Below, piece after piece: positions 22,261 through 33,890 of a stretch of 64,000 nucleotides of DNA. How positions within the stretch are numbered: the stretch's first letter is position 1; each line of letters begins with the position of its first letter. A model generated the notes under the pieces. The model was not told the origin of the DNA. It was given only the letters and a program-made list of their open reading frames with translations, and did no database searches. The stretch lies in assembly GCF_004210375.1 (NCBI RefSeq), contig NC_134833.1, forward strand, positions 45,378,782 through 45,442,781, given 5' to 3'. The translations under genes and the position numbers were made by a program. The stretch is from Tachypleus tridentatus. Lineage: Eukaryota; Arthropoda; Merostomata; Xiphosura; Limulidae.

Positions 22261-23739
22261 ACTAAATCTTTGAAATATAGTTTTCAACCTAATTGGCGAA
22301 TATACTGTGGTTTCAATAATATTATTATACCCTTTCTTAATTTTTTAAAATCGCTAAGGAAGAAGATAAATATTATTGTTAAAACTGTAATAGGTCTAAT
22401 ACTAACTTTGCATGTCAAATATAGTTAATTGTAATCATGCTCCACCAGATTGGAAAAAGAGTTCGCACCATAACAATTTTAGGAACTATAGTTACTACAA
22501 TGCCAGTAAATGAATGTAAACAATCGTTTTTAATAAAGAAAATATTTAACAAACGCGTAATTAAGAAATAAAACACTTAGATAACATTCAAAATGCAAAT
22601 ACTGGATCTAACATTTGCTCTTCACTCTGCAAAGCCTCACTAACAGATAGCGTGGGAATATGTTTGTGTGCAATAAATTTCTAAAATTGTAGTATGGTGA
22701 TTAAGATTTGACAACCTGTGAGTATTTTTTCATTTGCAAAATTTAGATTCAGACAATAATTTAGTAAGGCAAAAATGTGATAAAACTGTCTTGTGTTATT
22801 AGTATGTTTGCTTGTTTTATTTGTTTTTTTCTAATTATCTTTCAAACATTTATAATCACATTGTATTTTGTATATACAAATTACAAGTTGGTGCCAAAGG
22901 CCCGTTGGCATAGCTCCACGAGGTTTTCATAACAAAATGTGGCCAAAAAAAGAAAAAAAGTTCCAATATCTGGTTTAAGATTCGTAGAAACAACTTGTGC
23001 ATATTTGCTGGTTTCCATATTCAAAATTATTTTAATATACTGCACTCAAATATCTATATTTTCATAGATTTAAACGTTAGTAGTCGACCTCATTACCTCT
23101 GCATGCATCTGGTATGAATATCAAGAAAACTCATATGAAATTATGTGTGTTCAATTACAATATCTTTATTAAAGTGCTCTTTTATGAGGTCGTTGACATA
23201 TTTATCAAGTGATTAAAGCCCGAAATGTCTTCCAGAAACAAGTAGAAATTATTGTGTGTGTTTTTTTAAATAAAGAAGAAAATATATCATTCAAAAGAAC
23301 GTCAAACTATTTTCCTCTTTTAGACAAATAGCTTAATATTTCACTCTATAACAAACTGTGACTATAGAATAATATAATATACAGATATCAGAAATACTAG
23401 AAACAACAGAAGATCAAAAAAGATAAAAAAATTGAAATTTATTATGTAGGCAAGACAGACGAATCCGCACAAAAGCAATGAACTAAATGTTCTAAAGATG
23501 CTTTAAGTGAAACGTGTTACAATTAGAAAATCGTTGTAATTATTTTTTTAATCAAGTTTCCTAAACGTACAAGAAAAGAAAGCCGTTTTAACATTAAGTA
23601 TACCGTATATATTTTATGGCCTCGTTAAAAATTGATGTGAATATTAATGAATAAGTAAAGAAAAATGGTTTTGTTCCAGGTTCTTGAACCTGTCTTTTTT
23701 ATTTTATTAAGGTTATATCTCATATGCTGATCATAATAT
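22261..23739. other. nothing firmly recognised
   Basis: AT-rich. Two fragments look like pieces of unknown repeats: 22888-22945 (ggtgccaaaggcccgttggc, then atagctccacgaggttt) and 23195-23245 (gattaaagcccgaaatgtct), the latter with a GAAATGTC resembling the GAAACGTC of the fold-back elements. Confidence 0.35.
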
Positions 23740-24006
23740 TTGTTTGTTTTTTGAATTTCGCGCAAAATTACACGAGGACTATCTGCGCTATCTGTCCTTA
23801 ATATAGCAGTGTAAGGCTAGAGGAAAGGCAGCTAGTCATCACCACCTACCGCCAACTCTTGGGTTACTCTTTTATCAACGAATAGTGGGATTGACTATAA
23901 CATTATAACGCCCCCACGGCTGAAAGGGTGAGTATATTTGGTGTGACGGGAATTCGAACCCGCAACCCTACAGATTACGAGATGAGTGTCTTAACCACCT
24001 GGCAAT
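23740..24006 (-). mobile_element. tRNA-derived SINE, family A, 5'-truncated
   Basis: Plus-strand tail ttgtttgttttttgaatttc, body with the usual landmarks, and head ending cttaaccacctggcaatag, where the outermost ~8 bp (the usual atgccgggcc) are gone. B box on the minus strand gggttcgaattcc is near intact. Confidence 0.9.
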
Positions 24007-24463
24007 AGTTTCTGAATAGCTAACGCTGTATCAACGACGAAGGACTAGTTAAAATTTTTCATCAGTTTTGTGGTGATATAAATACTTTAAATCAGAAGCT
24101 TACGCAATGTATATCACGTATATGTTTGAATATCTTTGTTTATAATCAAAATAACAGTCATACATATCTTTCTGAAGTATATATTTCTTATAAAGCCGTT
24201 ATCATTAGTAAAGTATTAATTTAGTGCAATATACAAGAAGTATTCTTTAGTTTTGTTTAAATTCGATTCTGAAGTACTCTTTCCCAAACTTAGTTCTGCG
24301 AAACATCTAGATTCAGTATGATGTATTCAAAGCGTTTACGGAAAATATTTTATCAATTTTGCAAATTTCTATTCACACAAACACACAATATATAGTCTAT
24401 TATAACCAAAAACAAGTCGAAACTAAATTAAAAACTCTGCACCAATTTAAACGATTCCAAGGT

Positions 24464-25212
24464 ACAGGCTATAATGTGAGAAATAGAATTACCCTATGTT
24501 TTGGAGGTAACTGAAGAACTGGGGCCCACATTGCGGTGGGGATACACCGTCTATCAGTCTTAACTTCCACTCACCAGTCTCATATAAAAAGATAAAATAA
24601 ATTAAAGGAATGAATTGAATTAAAATAATAGAAATTAGAAATAGGAGAGCTAGATGTGAATGCTCAAGCCCACAGTGTCCCACATCCAGGGGGGTAGATT
24701 TTTTACATCCGATGGGGGGGGGATGATTTTTGCAACCACTTATGTGGACTGTTCAATTTGCAAATTTGTAATTTCTAATTACGTAAACCTGAAGCTGTAA
24801 ACATGCAGTCACAGAGTAATCTTGTTGCCACAATATTTGCATGTATACTTAGGCCTACTGACTGATACTTATGAACTATCGCTTAGATCGAAAAGCTTAG
24901 AAGCACGCCTATATTAAAGATGTACATTTCGGCTACTGCAAAAGCCTACATCTAGGCCTAATTATGCAATTTGATTGATAAGAACACGAGAATCACAAGA
25001 ACAAACACACAATTTGTAGGCCTGTGATGCAATAAAACAATTCAACAGACCAAACTGTAGGGGGGACGATTATATGCACCATACCACCCACCTAAAATGA
25101 CGGGGGGATGTATCCCCCCCCAGAATGTACGCCCCCGCCCACATCTATATCACCATTTACTGCCTGCAGACACCTGTGGAAAGGTGACTGCTCTCCAGTA
25201 AAGAAAAAGGAG
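24464..25212 (+). repeat. repeat D copy 1, split by an insertion
   Basis: Outer parts 24464-24686 and 25138-25212 together match, in reverse complement, the ~265 bp unit at 25729-25995. Shared landmarks are ctgaagaa, ccacattgcg(g/a), ctatcagtctta, cctgcagacacctgtgg and aaggtgactg. The match resumes across the 451 bp insertion without loss apart from the duplicated 8 bp. I do not recognise the family. Confidence 0.8.
24687..25137. mobile_element. 451 bp non-autonomous DNA transposon (hAT-like)
   Basis: The perfect 8 bp direct repeat cccacatc sits at 24679-24686 and 25138-25145. Termini are inverted: caggggggtagatttttta at the left, and the reverse complement of the right end reads cgggggcgtacattc; both run into a G-rich block and tacatcc. 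An 8 bp duplication with C(A/G)GGGG ends fits the hAT superfamily. There is no coding capacity, so it must have been moved in trans. Confidence 0.85.
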
Positions 25213-25728
25213 AAAAAATAAAATTTAAATTTGAATGAAAAAATAAAAATAAGAATTATCTTTAAGTATATTTCCTTTATATATTATATTTAAATATATT
25301 CAATGTATGTGATTTGTTGTTGCCTGTGTCGCACTTTTCCATTACATTGTTTAATCTTTATGCAGTTAAGTGTAATAACCTTAACGTATTGCGTAAACTA
25401 TAGTTTAGCCTAACGAGCTAATTATGGGAATTATACTGCTGCAAATGTTATAAAATCTAATAGTAAAAGATGTCTCACATGTCCTGTTCCAAACACTTTT
25501 CGTCCTATTACTTACACAAATTCAGTTTGTAAAATAAAATTTATTTATTAACTTGTACTAAATGTTACATGGAATATGTGAGTCAAACTTCAAACCCATT
25601 GCACATACGCATAAATTTGCATAGATCTCAATTTAAAAACAATTTAATGAAATTCCAAATGATAGTGCCGTATTCTTATTGTTTCGTTTAATTTTTAAGT
25701 TTTTTTTTTATTTTCTTATTATTGTTAT

Positions 25729-25995
25729 TTACTTTGCAGAACAGTCACCTTCCCACAGGTGTCTGCAGGCAGTGAAGGGTAGTATATATATGGTACGTTG
25801 TGGGCTTGGACACCCATATCCCGCTTTCCTATTTCTAAATTATATTTATATTATTTTAATTTATTTTATTTCTTTATGTGACATGACAAATGAAGGTTAA
25901 GACTGATAGCCACTGGATCCCCGTCGCAATGTGAGTCCTACTTCTTCAGTCATCTCCAAATTCTACGGTACATTCTATATCCCACATTACAGCTT
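25729..25995 (-). repeat. repeat D copy 2, uninterrupted
   Basis: Reverse-oriented copy of the unit that flanks the insertion at 24687. It shows the uninterrupted arrangement (ccacaacgtaccat on the minus strand where copy 1 has cccacatc), so it works as the empty-site reference. The two copies form a large inverted pair with about 515 bp between them. Confidence 0.8.
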
Positions 25996-26164
25996 GTGCA
26001 CTGAGATCCTTTTAATTGATGCAGCGTTACTTTTTTTTCTAGTTTCGGCTATTTTCAGTTATAAAAATTAGCATTAGTCAGAGGTTTGTATTTGCTATTT
26101 TTAACATTGTCCTTCCTTTTGATTTTGCTTTACTTAACTCTTAGTATTAATATTCTCTTTAAAT

Positions 26165-26187
26165 ATATATATACACACACACACACA
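26165..26187. repeat. microsatellite (at)n(ac)n
   Basis: Short simple repeat atatatatatacacacacaca just left of the SINE at 26208. Confidence 0.75.
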
Positions 26188-26207
26188 ATGAGGGTCTTGA
26201 TATAGGT

Positions 26208-26486
26208 TTGTTTGTTGGTTTTTGAATTTCGCGCAATACTACACGAGGGCTATCTGCGCTAGTCGTCCCTAATTTAGCAATGTAAGACTAGAGGGAAGGC
26301 AACTAATCATCACTACCCACCATTAACTCTTGGGTTACTCTTTTACCAACGAATAGTAGGATTGACCGTCACATTATAACGCCCCCCACGGCTGAAAGGG
26401 CGAGCTTGTTTGGTGCGACCGGGATTCGAACCCACGACCCTCGGATTACTTGTCAAACGCCTTAACCCACTTAGTCATGCCGGGCC
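26208..26486 (-). mobile_element. tRNA-derived SINE, family A, with perfect 12 bp target duplication
   Basis: Flanked exactly by cttgatataggt (26196-26207 and 26487-26498). Plus-strand order is tail (ttgtttgttggtttttgaat), body, then tRNA-like head ending tcatgccgggcc. The minus-strand B box gggttcgaatccc is intact. A complete copy. Confidence 0.95.
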
Positions 26487-26595
26487 CTTGATATAGGTAC
26501 ATACATTGGGAAAAAACATAAAACTTGATACTCCTGAATATCTGACAAGAATACATGCACGTAAAATATAAATGAAAAATGCTCTTGGATAAAAG

Positions 26596-26864
26596 CCCGG
26601 TGGTTAAGGCACTCGACTTGTAATCTGAGGGTCACAGTTTCGAATCCCCGTCACACCAAACATGCTCGCCCTTTCAGCCGTGGGGGCGTTATAATGTTAC
26701 GGTCAATCCCACTATTCGTTGGTAAAAGAATAGCCTAAGAGTTGGCAATAGGTGGTGATAACTAGCTGCCTTCCCTCTAGTCTTACACTGCAAAATTAGG
26801 GACAGTTAGCGCAGATAGCTCTCGTGTAGTTTTACGCAAAATTCAAGAACAAACAAACAAACCG
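26596..26864 (+). mobile_element. tRNA-derived SINE, family A
   Basis: Head cccggtggttaaggcactcg lacks about 9 bp of the A-box region relative to other copies (catggccagg missing). B box is gtttcgaatcccc. Body and tail are complete to aattcaagaacaaacaaaca. Flanks ttggataaaag (26585-26595) and ttgaataagag (26865-26875) are a diverged target duplication. It lies about 110 bp from, and inverted to, the copy at 26208. Confidence 0.92.
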
Positions 26865-26875
26865 TTGAATAAGAG

Positions 26876-29145
26876 TTAATTGATATAGCCATACCGCAAA
26901 ACAACAACAACAAAAATACAACAGAGCAAAACTTTTGTTAAAGACAGTTAAAACTTAATAGACACAGATTTTCTGTGAGAAAACAGGCATTGAAAATCTT
27001 TTATACAAACTTGACCTAACGGACCAACTTTCGTTTTTGTTTTGCATGTTCAGAGAATTCAGTATAATAAATTTATACTTTTGCAGCTTCGTGTTCTAGA
27101 ATTCAGTCATCCCTTCTAGATTTTATGAATTTCAAAAGCCTCTTCTACGGTGCATAATCCGCCTACATGGTGATCATTTTATTATACACGTAGTATAGAT
27201 AGTGTTTAATGGATTTCACAGTATAAGCAGCTCATTTTTCACTGTACAGTATCTACAACCAGAAGTAGAAAGAATATAAATCGAACATCTTAAGATGCTC
27301 TACTCAGTTAATGAAACAAGCGCTGACATCATTACATAACAAGAATTCAGTCTTATCATGAATACTTCAACACTGAGCCTTAACTAAAGTGTATAGGCAT
27401 TCTAAGTAAAGAAAGAAATCAAAATGGAAAGCTGTAATTCTGTAATCAGTTGTGGAAAATAAAATTAGTAAAGAACTTTTCTTTTTAGTAAATGTAAAAT
27501 GTCAATTTTCGATTAATTTGAGATATTGAAATTTGATATTTTTAAGTGAATGTATATGTTTTATACACGAACAGATTATCGCTATTTTAATACATAAATA
27601 GTTAACTACATTTCCAAAAAGGATATTATAATTTACTTGCAGAATGGGGGTAAAATAAGTATATTTGAGAATTAATTAGGAGAAATGGTAATAATTGTCA
27701 GGTAAATTTATAAAGTGTTTAATAATATTTCTTTTACCAACTTTTTAAATAAAATATTAATGATATCAGGCTTCTTTTTTTTTTAGACACAAATGTTTGA
27801 AAATCCATATTTCATGACAGTGAAGCAAGAATATTTGTTTGACATTAATTTATTAGAAAGTACAATTAGAAATTTCATTTACAAGGCACTCAAAACTGTT
27901 AAAAATAATAAAAAGAAACAATGATACACTCAACAAATGTTGTTAGAGAAAATTAATAAGCCTACAATTAATGCCTTAAGCTGAGGATATTCCATGTTTA
28001 TTGTACATTTGCTATTTAAAATAACGTAAAAATTCATCATATAGCGTAACGGCTATGCCTGATCATTTGGAATCTAGAGTTTCAGTACAAATTTCTCACG
28101 CACTCAAACGGGTGAAAAGAAGGCAACGGGTACTGCCTAATAACTAGGACATGGTTTTCGAATAATAAGTCAATCAGTTGATCATTATTTTGAACTCAGT
28201 TATTAATTAATAATGAAAAATTCAGTTTCACATTACAACAAATTCTGTAATGCAGCATTTAAACTGACACATTTTAGTATGTATAAACTAGCTTATCTGC
28301 TCATGTCTGGTTATTTGGACTATAACAAACTAGATGGATGTGCAAATTATGGACCAGCAGGCCAAGCTTAGAGGAATCAGAGCTTTACTTCTCGATACAA
28401 TGCTTCTTTAACTTTTTTATCACATTATTTCGTGAATAATTTAAGACAACGTGCATTTATATTTATGTTATTGACTCGAAATTGAGTTTGATAACTTAAC
28501 AAAGTATATCCTAAAAGTGCAGGAACGTGCCTAAATCCACCCTAAAAGCTGCTAAAGTCAAACTCATAAAGGTTCAGATAGTAATGGTAGAATTAAATTA
28601 TGTGCGACTTTTTTAAACAAGAAACGTCATACTTTGGTAAGTTTGGTCGAATATTTATATAACACAACTTTTCTCTGACTCTGTATCTGTACCTGTCCTA
28701 AAGGCTAATACAAAGTTAGAGAAGTAAAAGTATTCTTAAAGGTACGTTTGTAAGCCAGAAGTGTAACACAGTCTTTACCATTTACTAGTGACAACCACAC
28801 AAGAAAATACTCTACGGTTCAAATCATAAGATAAGCTATTTCGAGACATTTTACTCAAAACTATATTGAAATATCCGTAGTGCTTGTTTCGAGGTCTACT
28901 TCGCTACATGATGTCACCAGAATTTGTGAACGACCTTTACACATTTACCTTGGAGATCCAGGGACTATATGGTTATAAGCATACGTTTCATGTGCAAATA
29001 GTTTCAGAAACTTGGACTAATATGTTTATTGTATTATTTTATTTTTTAGAGAAAAAATGTAAGAATGGATTGTCAATGAGGTCCATCAAAGACCTTCTAA
29101 ACGCTCAGAAGTCTGGAAGCACTGCCTTACAAATCAGATGCAACT
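26876..29145. other. nothing recognised
   Basis: AT-rich. The 98-codon open frame 28884-29180 runs across the left boundary of the hAT element and has no recognisable motif, so I treat it as chance. Confidence 0.4.
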
Positions 29146-30055
29146 GTAATAAATCAGTGGCGGCGCCAAGGGAAGCTTGAGGGCTTGAGCCCCCAAAAAT
29201 GAGTCAATCCCCCCTCAGCCCCCCAATATTGTTACCTATCTACATTCATAAAATATGGAAAACACAATCGTCGTTGTTGCTTAACAATTAGCATCAAAGA
29301 GACATAGATCTGTAGAACTCAACGTCTTCATTAAGATGGAAGTATGTGTCATGTGTCCCACAGCAACGTACTGAATGCACTAAAATTTATGTACTGTATT
29401 GTCGCTTTCTGTGTGATGCCATTCTATCTTGAGCTTTGAAGAAGATTAGACAACCACGTTGATTTCAAGATATAACAGATCATCAGGGATTTTACTTGAT
29501 AAACCAAAAGTTTCACAGGTATTTACCCATTAATTTCATTTATCTTTTATTAAAAAGTAAAACATAGCATGCATGTATAAGTGTATTGTGTATAGGTCAA
29601 AATTATGAAGTATTTAACCGGTGTTGTGTCCTCTGTGAGATCATTTTGCATTGTGTATCAGCCATCGAAAATTGTATTGATGATTGTGGCATACACTTGA
29701 AATAGTAACTTACAATCCAATTAATGTTATACTTATGATTAGATAATAACCTTACATGTTAACTGACCAAATAATATTTCTAAACAATTCTAGAATTTAT
29801 TCTGAAATTGTCATTGGGCTATTTAGAAGTGCCTAATTTAACGTAATGTAGTAGTTACATTATTGTAACAGGTGTTTGTCACACTTATGATACTAAGAAC
29901 AATATCACAATCACAGATTGGCCTGTATGAATAATGTGAACTTATGAAGAAACCAACCTTTCTGTGAAGGTCATCTGCAATTTAGACATTTTATTTTGGT
30001 GCTACTATGACCATTCATTATCCAGGCCGTGGGTTTGCTTTGTTCGAGCGCGTAA

Positions 30056-30312
30056 GGCGTGCGACTCGTAATCCGAGGGTCGCGGGTTTGCGCCCCCGTC
30101 GCGCTAAAACATGCTCGCCCTCCCAGCCGTGGGGGTGTATAATGTGACGGTCAATCCCACTATTCGTTGGTAAAAGAGTAGCTCAAGAGTTGGCGGTGGG
30201 TGGTGATGACTAGCTGCCTTCCCTCTAGTCTTACACTGCTAAATTAGGGACGGCTAGCACAGATAGCCCTCGAGTAGCTTTGTGCGAAATTCCAAAACAA
30301 ACAAACAAACAA
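30056..30312 (+). mobile_element. SINE family A nested in the hAT element
   Basis: 5'-truncated copy starting ggcgtgcgactcgtaatccg, B-box region gggtttgcgccc (two changes from consensus), body and tail complete to aattccaaaacaaacaaac. Flanked by tcgagcgcgtaa at 30044-30055 and 30313-30324, a perfect 12 bp target duplication. Since the left copy also resembles the family's own head (agcgcgttaaggcgtgcg), the exact left boundary has some ambiguity. It post-dates the hAT insertion. Confidence 0.9.
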
Positions 30313-30909
30313 TCGAGCGCGTAATTCCCGCCTCGAACGCCTTAAGCGTATGATCACCAAGCAGCTGACCATGATGTACACTCTGTGTAGGCTAACGATC
30401 GGCTCAGCCCGATCGAGATCCAAATGCCAGCAACACGCCATACACCTCCCGCTCACTCCCATTAGCTGCCCATAGTTGTACAACATGCCCTATAAAAGCT
30501 GTGTTTGTGTTCCCAAATTAGCCCTGCAATTTTACATTATCACTACCCTCTAATTAAGTACTTGTGCTATATGGTTAAAGATAAGCACTTTATCTAACAG
30601 TATTTCACGGATATGTTCTGGATTTTCATGTGCTATTAATATAATTTGGTGATTTCAATGCTGCAGAGCAGTTGTTCGTAATGTTGAACTATGTTTAGTT
30701 GTTATTTGTTCCTTAAACATGAAATGACCCAATAGTATGTATGTTATATCTTTTTCCTTAGATTTAAAATGAATATCCTTTGTAAGCCCTAATGCCAATA
30801 TAAGGAGAGAAATTCCCATTCGTTTCATATAAACTAACATAACTTGGAAGTAAGAATTGGTACTAGCAGTCAGCCGGCTCGGGGGTCACTTTGACGTTCG
30901 CGCGCTCTG

Positions 30910-30917
30910 TATAAAAG
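30910..30917 (+). promoter_or_regulatory. TATA-like box upstream of the hAT transposase
   Basis: tataaaag lies 195 bp before the transposase ATG at 31112, followed by a pyrimidine-rich ctcgctctctctgg about 30 bp downstream that could hold the start site. A second tataaaag is at 30491-30498. Position and sequence fit a transposase promoter; nothing more can be shown. Confidence 0.35.
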
Positions 30918-31111
30918 GGAGTTATGTTTGTTTACGCGGCTCTCGCTCTCTCTGGTACTCGGCCTCGCACTGGAACACACACTCAGTTTGAATTGATAAA
31001 AGGAAATCAAAATCAGCGACTCGTTTTTAAACACGGACACCAACACATAAGACAAGAGTCAGACATCACCCACTAAAACATAAACTGGTCATACTACACA
31101 TAGGGTTGATT

Positions 31112-33396
31112 ATGCAACACTACCTGCTACCCAAGAAGAGGCAGTGAGTAGATGGTCCTACAAACACATGTGGTGCAAGTGAGGAGGACAGTGGTGATCG
31201 TGATAGTGAGAATGCGGACACGACTAGTGCGGGACCCCAGCCGCAAGAGGGCACCACTCACACCCAGGGTGAAAAACTACCACCAGGACCCAAGGACCTG
31301 AGCCAGCTTCCATATAATGATCCTACCTGTCCAGACTTGAAGAGATACCCGGCCACAGAATACAGCAGCCAATCAAGGTCATTCAACAAGAATTGGCGTG
31401 ATCAGCACTCGTGGTTGGAGTACTCTGTGACCCAAGATGCTCCATTCTGCTTCGCATGTTGTCTTTTTCAGTCACACACACTTCAGTAAAACTGAGAAGT
31501 CCTTCACCCATGAAAGCTTCTGGAACTGGAAGAAGGCGACCACATCACTGAAGTCCCATGATAACTCTGCAGAACACAAGTTTGCCATGCAAGCTTAGGC
31601 AGAGTTTAAATTGCAGAAAACAAAGGGTGCAAGAATCCAACATGCTCTCGATGTAAGCCATGCTAAAACTGTGGAGGAAAACCGACACTACATAAGAGCC
31701 GTGATAAATGCACTGCTCTACACAGCCTGCCAGAATGAAGCCCAGAGAGATCACAGGGAAGGTAGTCAGTCAGATAACAGGGGCAATTTCCTGGAACTTC
31801 TTAACATGATTTCCGGGTATGATGAAATTGTGAAGAAGAAGCTGAGTGGTTCTAGCAATGCCAAGTACACGTACCATGATATCCAAAACGAACTGCTTGA
31901 CATCATAGCTGGAATAATCAGGAAGGATATCAGCAAAGAGGTCATGGAAGCTGAGCATTTTGCTCTAATGGTGGATAAAACAAAGGATGTGAGCAAACAA
32001 GAACAGCTGTCCATTGTGGTAAAATACCTCCACCAACAGAGCCTTCACGAGGAATTCCTGGACTTTATAGCTGCTGAGGGTCTGGATGCAGATTCATTGC
32101 TCAAGAAAATCATGGAGACTCTGGCTAAATGTGGTATTGACTGGTATTGCAGAACTGGTCTGCATTGGCCAGTGTTATGACGGAGCTGCAGTCAAGTCAG
32201 GGCACATCAGTAGCGTACAGGAGAGGTTATGTCTACTGCTATGCACACAGGCTCAACCTTGTGCTAGTTGATTGTGTGCACAACGTCCAGGCTGCAGCAG
32301 AGTTATTTGTGACAATTCAGAAGCTGTACAAATTCTTATCTACATCGGTTGTGCATGAAGAATTTTTGAAGGTACAGAAGGAGCTTGAACCCGTGAACCA
32401 GCACATAGTTGAAGCGACTGTCAGATACAAGATGGGCCTACCAACATGCTGCTTGTCTGGCTGTGAAAAGAACATCCCTGCTATTGTGACAACCCTAAAG
32501 CATCTTGTGGAGGGGGACAATGTCCTTGGAGCCACTGAATCAAAGGGCCTGTGCATCCTCCTAGATCAGCAGTTCGTAACCACTCTAGTGGCCATAGACA
32601 AATTAATGCTGATGACAAAACAGCTATCAGACCACCTCCAATCAACTGACCTGCAGCTGGCTTCTGCAGAGGACCTAGTACAATCTGTCATGTCTGGTCT
32701 CTCAAAAATGAGAACTGAAGCAGCATGGAAAGACTTGGAAGAGTCTGCTGAGGATATATGTGAGAATGTGGGAATACGCAGTGAGATGGTGCATCAACGT
32801 GGACAGTGATCTGCCCCCAGACACCTGGACGAATTCATAATCACATCTAGTACTGGCCAAAGAGATGAACCAACACCAGATGCCAGGAGACACACCTTCT
32901 ATGCCATCATGGACAGGATGCTAAATGAGCTGAATAGAAGATTCTCTTCTGATACCTGCAGTGTTCTGATGGGTGCAATTGCATTGAACCCCAAACACTC
33001 CACATTTCTGGACAAGCAAGCACTCTTAGGAATGGCAGTAAACTATGGTGTGGCAGAGGATGACCTCGCAGTGGAGGTCCACCAGTTGAATCGGCTAATT
33101 GCCAGGAAGAAAGACAAGGGGCAGGAAGTATCCACACCATTGGAGCTTGCAACCATGCTAGAGCCATACAAGGATGCCTTCATGGATCTCCACAAACTTG
33201 TATGCATCGTTGTGAGAAATGTTTTTCATGTCTTCTCAAGACATACTTGCGCAACAGCAGTGGTAACAACCGCACCAGCAACCTTGCTGTCATATCAGTA
33301 AACTCCAGGAGGGCAAAACAACTCGATATTGATACTGTTATAGACACATTTGCTGCCAATCACCAGAACAGGCGCATTGTTTTGAAGGAATATTGA
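31112..33396 (+). pseudogene. hAT transposase with TTF-type zinc finger (ZMYM1-like), frameshifted
   Basis: Reading order: ATG 31112 (MQHYLLPKKRQ then TGA), TTF zinc-finger region with LPYNDPTCPDLKRYPATEY (about 31305-31365) and FCFACCLF (about 31447), a frame break near 31470, an in-frame stop near 31597, then the catalytic core 31611-32137 with FALMVDKTKDVSKQEQLSIV (first catalytic Asp of the DUF4371/hAT core). Next a short frame with CYDGAAVKSG (about 32172), a further break near 32225, then CYAHRLNLVLVDCV (about 32240) open to 32807. The C-terminal part is 32909-33200 (LNRRFSS, ALNPKHSTF), and a last break leads to CEKCFSCLLKTYLRNS (33207-33255), the hAT dimerisation motif. All domains are present, but at least four frameshifts or stops make it non-functional. 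Confidence 0.92.
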
Positions 33397-33890
33397 CTAT
33401 AAACACAACATGATGAAAGATAGTTAGCCTGATAGTGACCTTACTTTTCCTCAGAGTGTATTAACTTCACATGGGATAATTCGTTTCTGCTGTGTAAACT
33501 ATGTCTTTACGTTATATTTCTTTTGATTTGTAGCTTTATTTTTAATGGTATATTAAATGTTCAATCTAAGCTAATCTTGATTTTCTTTATTATTATGTAT
33601 TACCTTGGGTGGAATTTAGGTGAGCTTCTTCTTTTACATATACACATATTTTCATAAATAGATTATTTCTAATTTGTAATAATGAATTATTAATCAAAGT
33701 ATGAGTTTACAATGAAAACTGCATTGAAAATGCAGTTCAAAATAGCACACCTTTCTGAAATGTACCTTGGTATTTACATTATTATAATTTACCATCTATA
33801 CTTCATTTTGATGGCATTTTGGGAAGCCCCTCCACAGTTTACCTCAGCCCCCCCCCAATGAAAATATCCTGGGCTGCCACTAGTAATAAA

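Larger units (their letters stand above)
29154..33882 (+). mobile_element. hAT-superfamily DNA transposon, 4.7 kb
   Basis: Both ends are visible. The left terminus tcagtggcggcgcc and the reverse complement of the right terminus tagtggcagccca are imperfect inverted repeats, each followed inward by a C-rich or G-rich block. The 8 bp direct repeat gtaataaa flanks it at 29146-29153 and 33883-33890, the size hAT elements produce. Inside, 29160-31100 is non-coding with a nested SINE and TATA-like sites; 31112-33396 encodes the broken transposase. Only point lesions and one SINE mar the structure, so the insertion is old but not fragmented. Confidence 0.92.

Noticed and set aside
22096-22428. 110-codon open frame on the plus strand
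   Set aside because: Largely made of two SINE tails in opposite orientations.
28884-29180. 98-codon open frame on the plus strand
   Set aside because: Crosses the left boundary and target duplication of the hAT element, so it is not a single gene.
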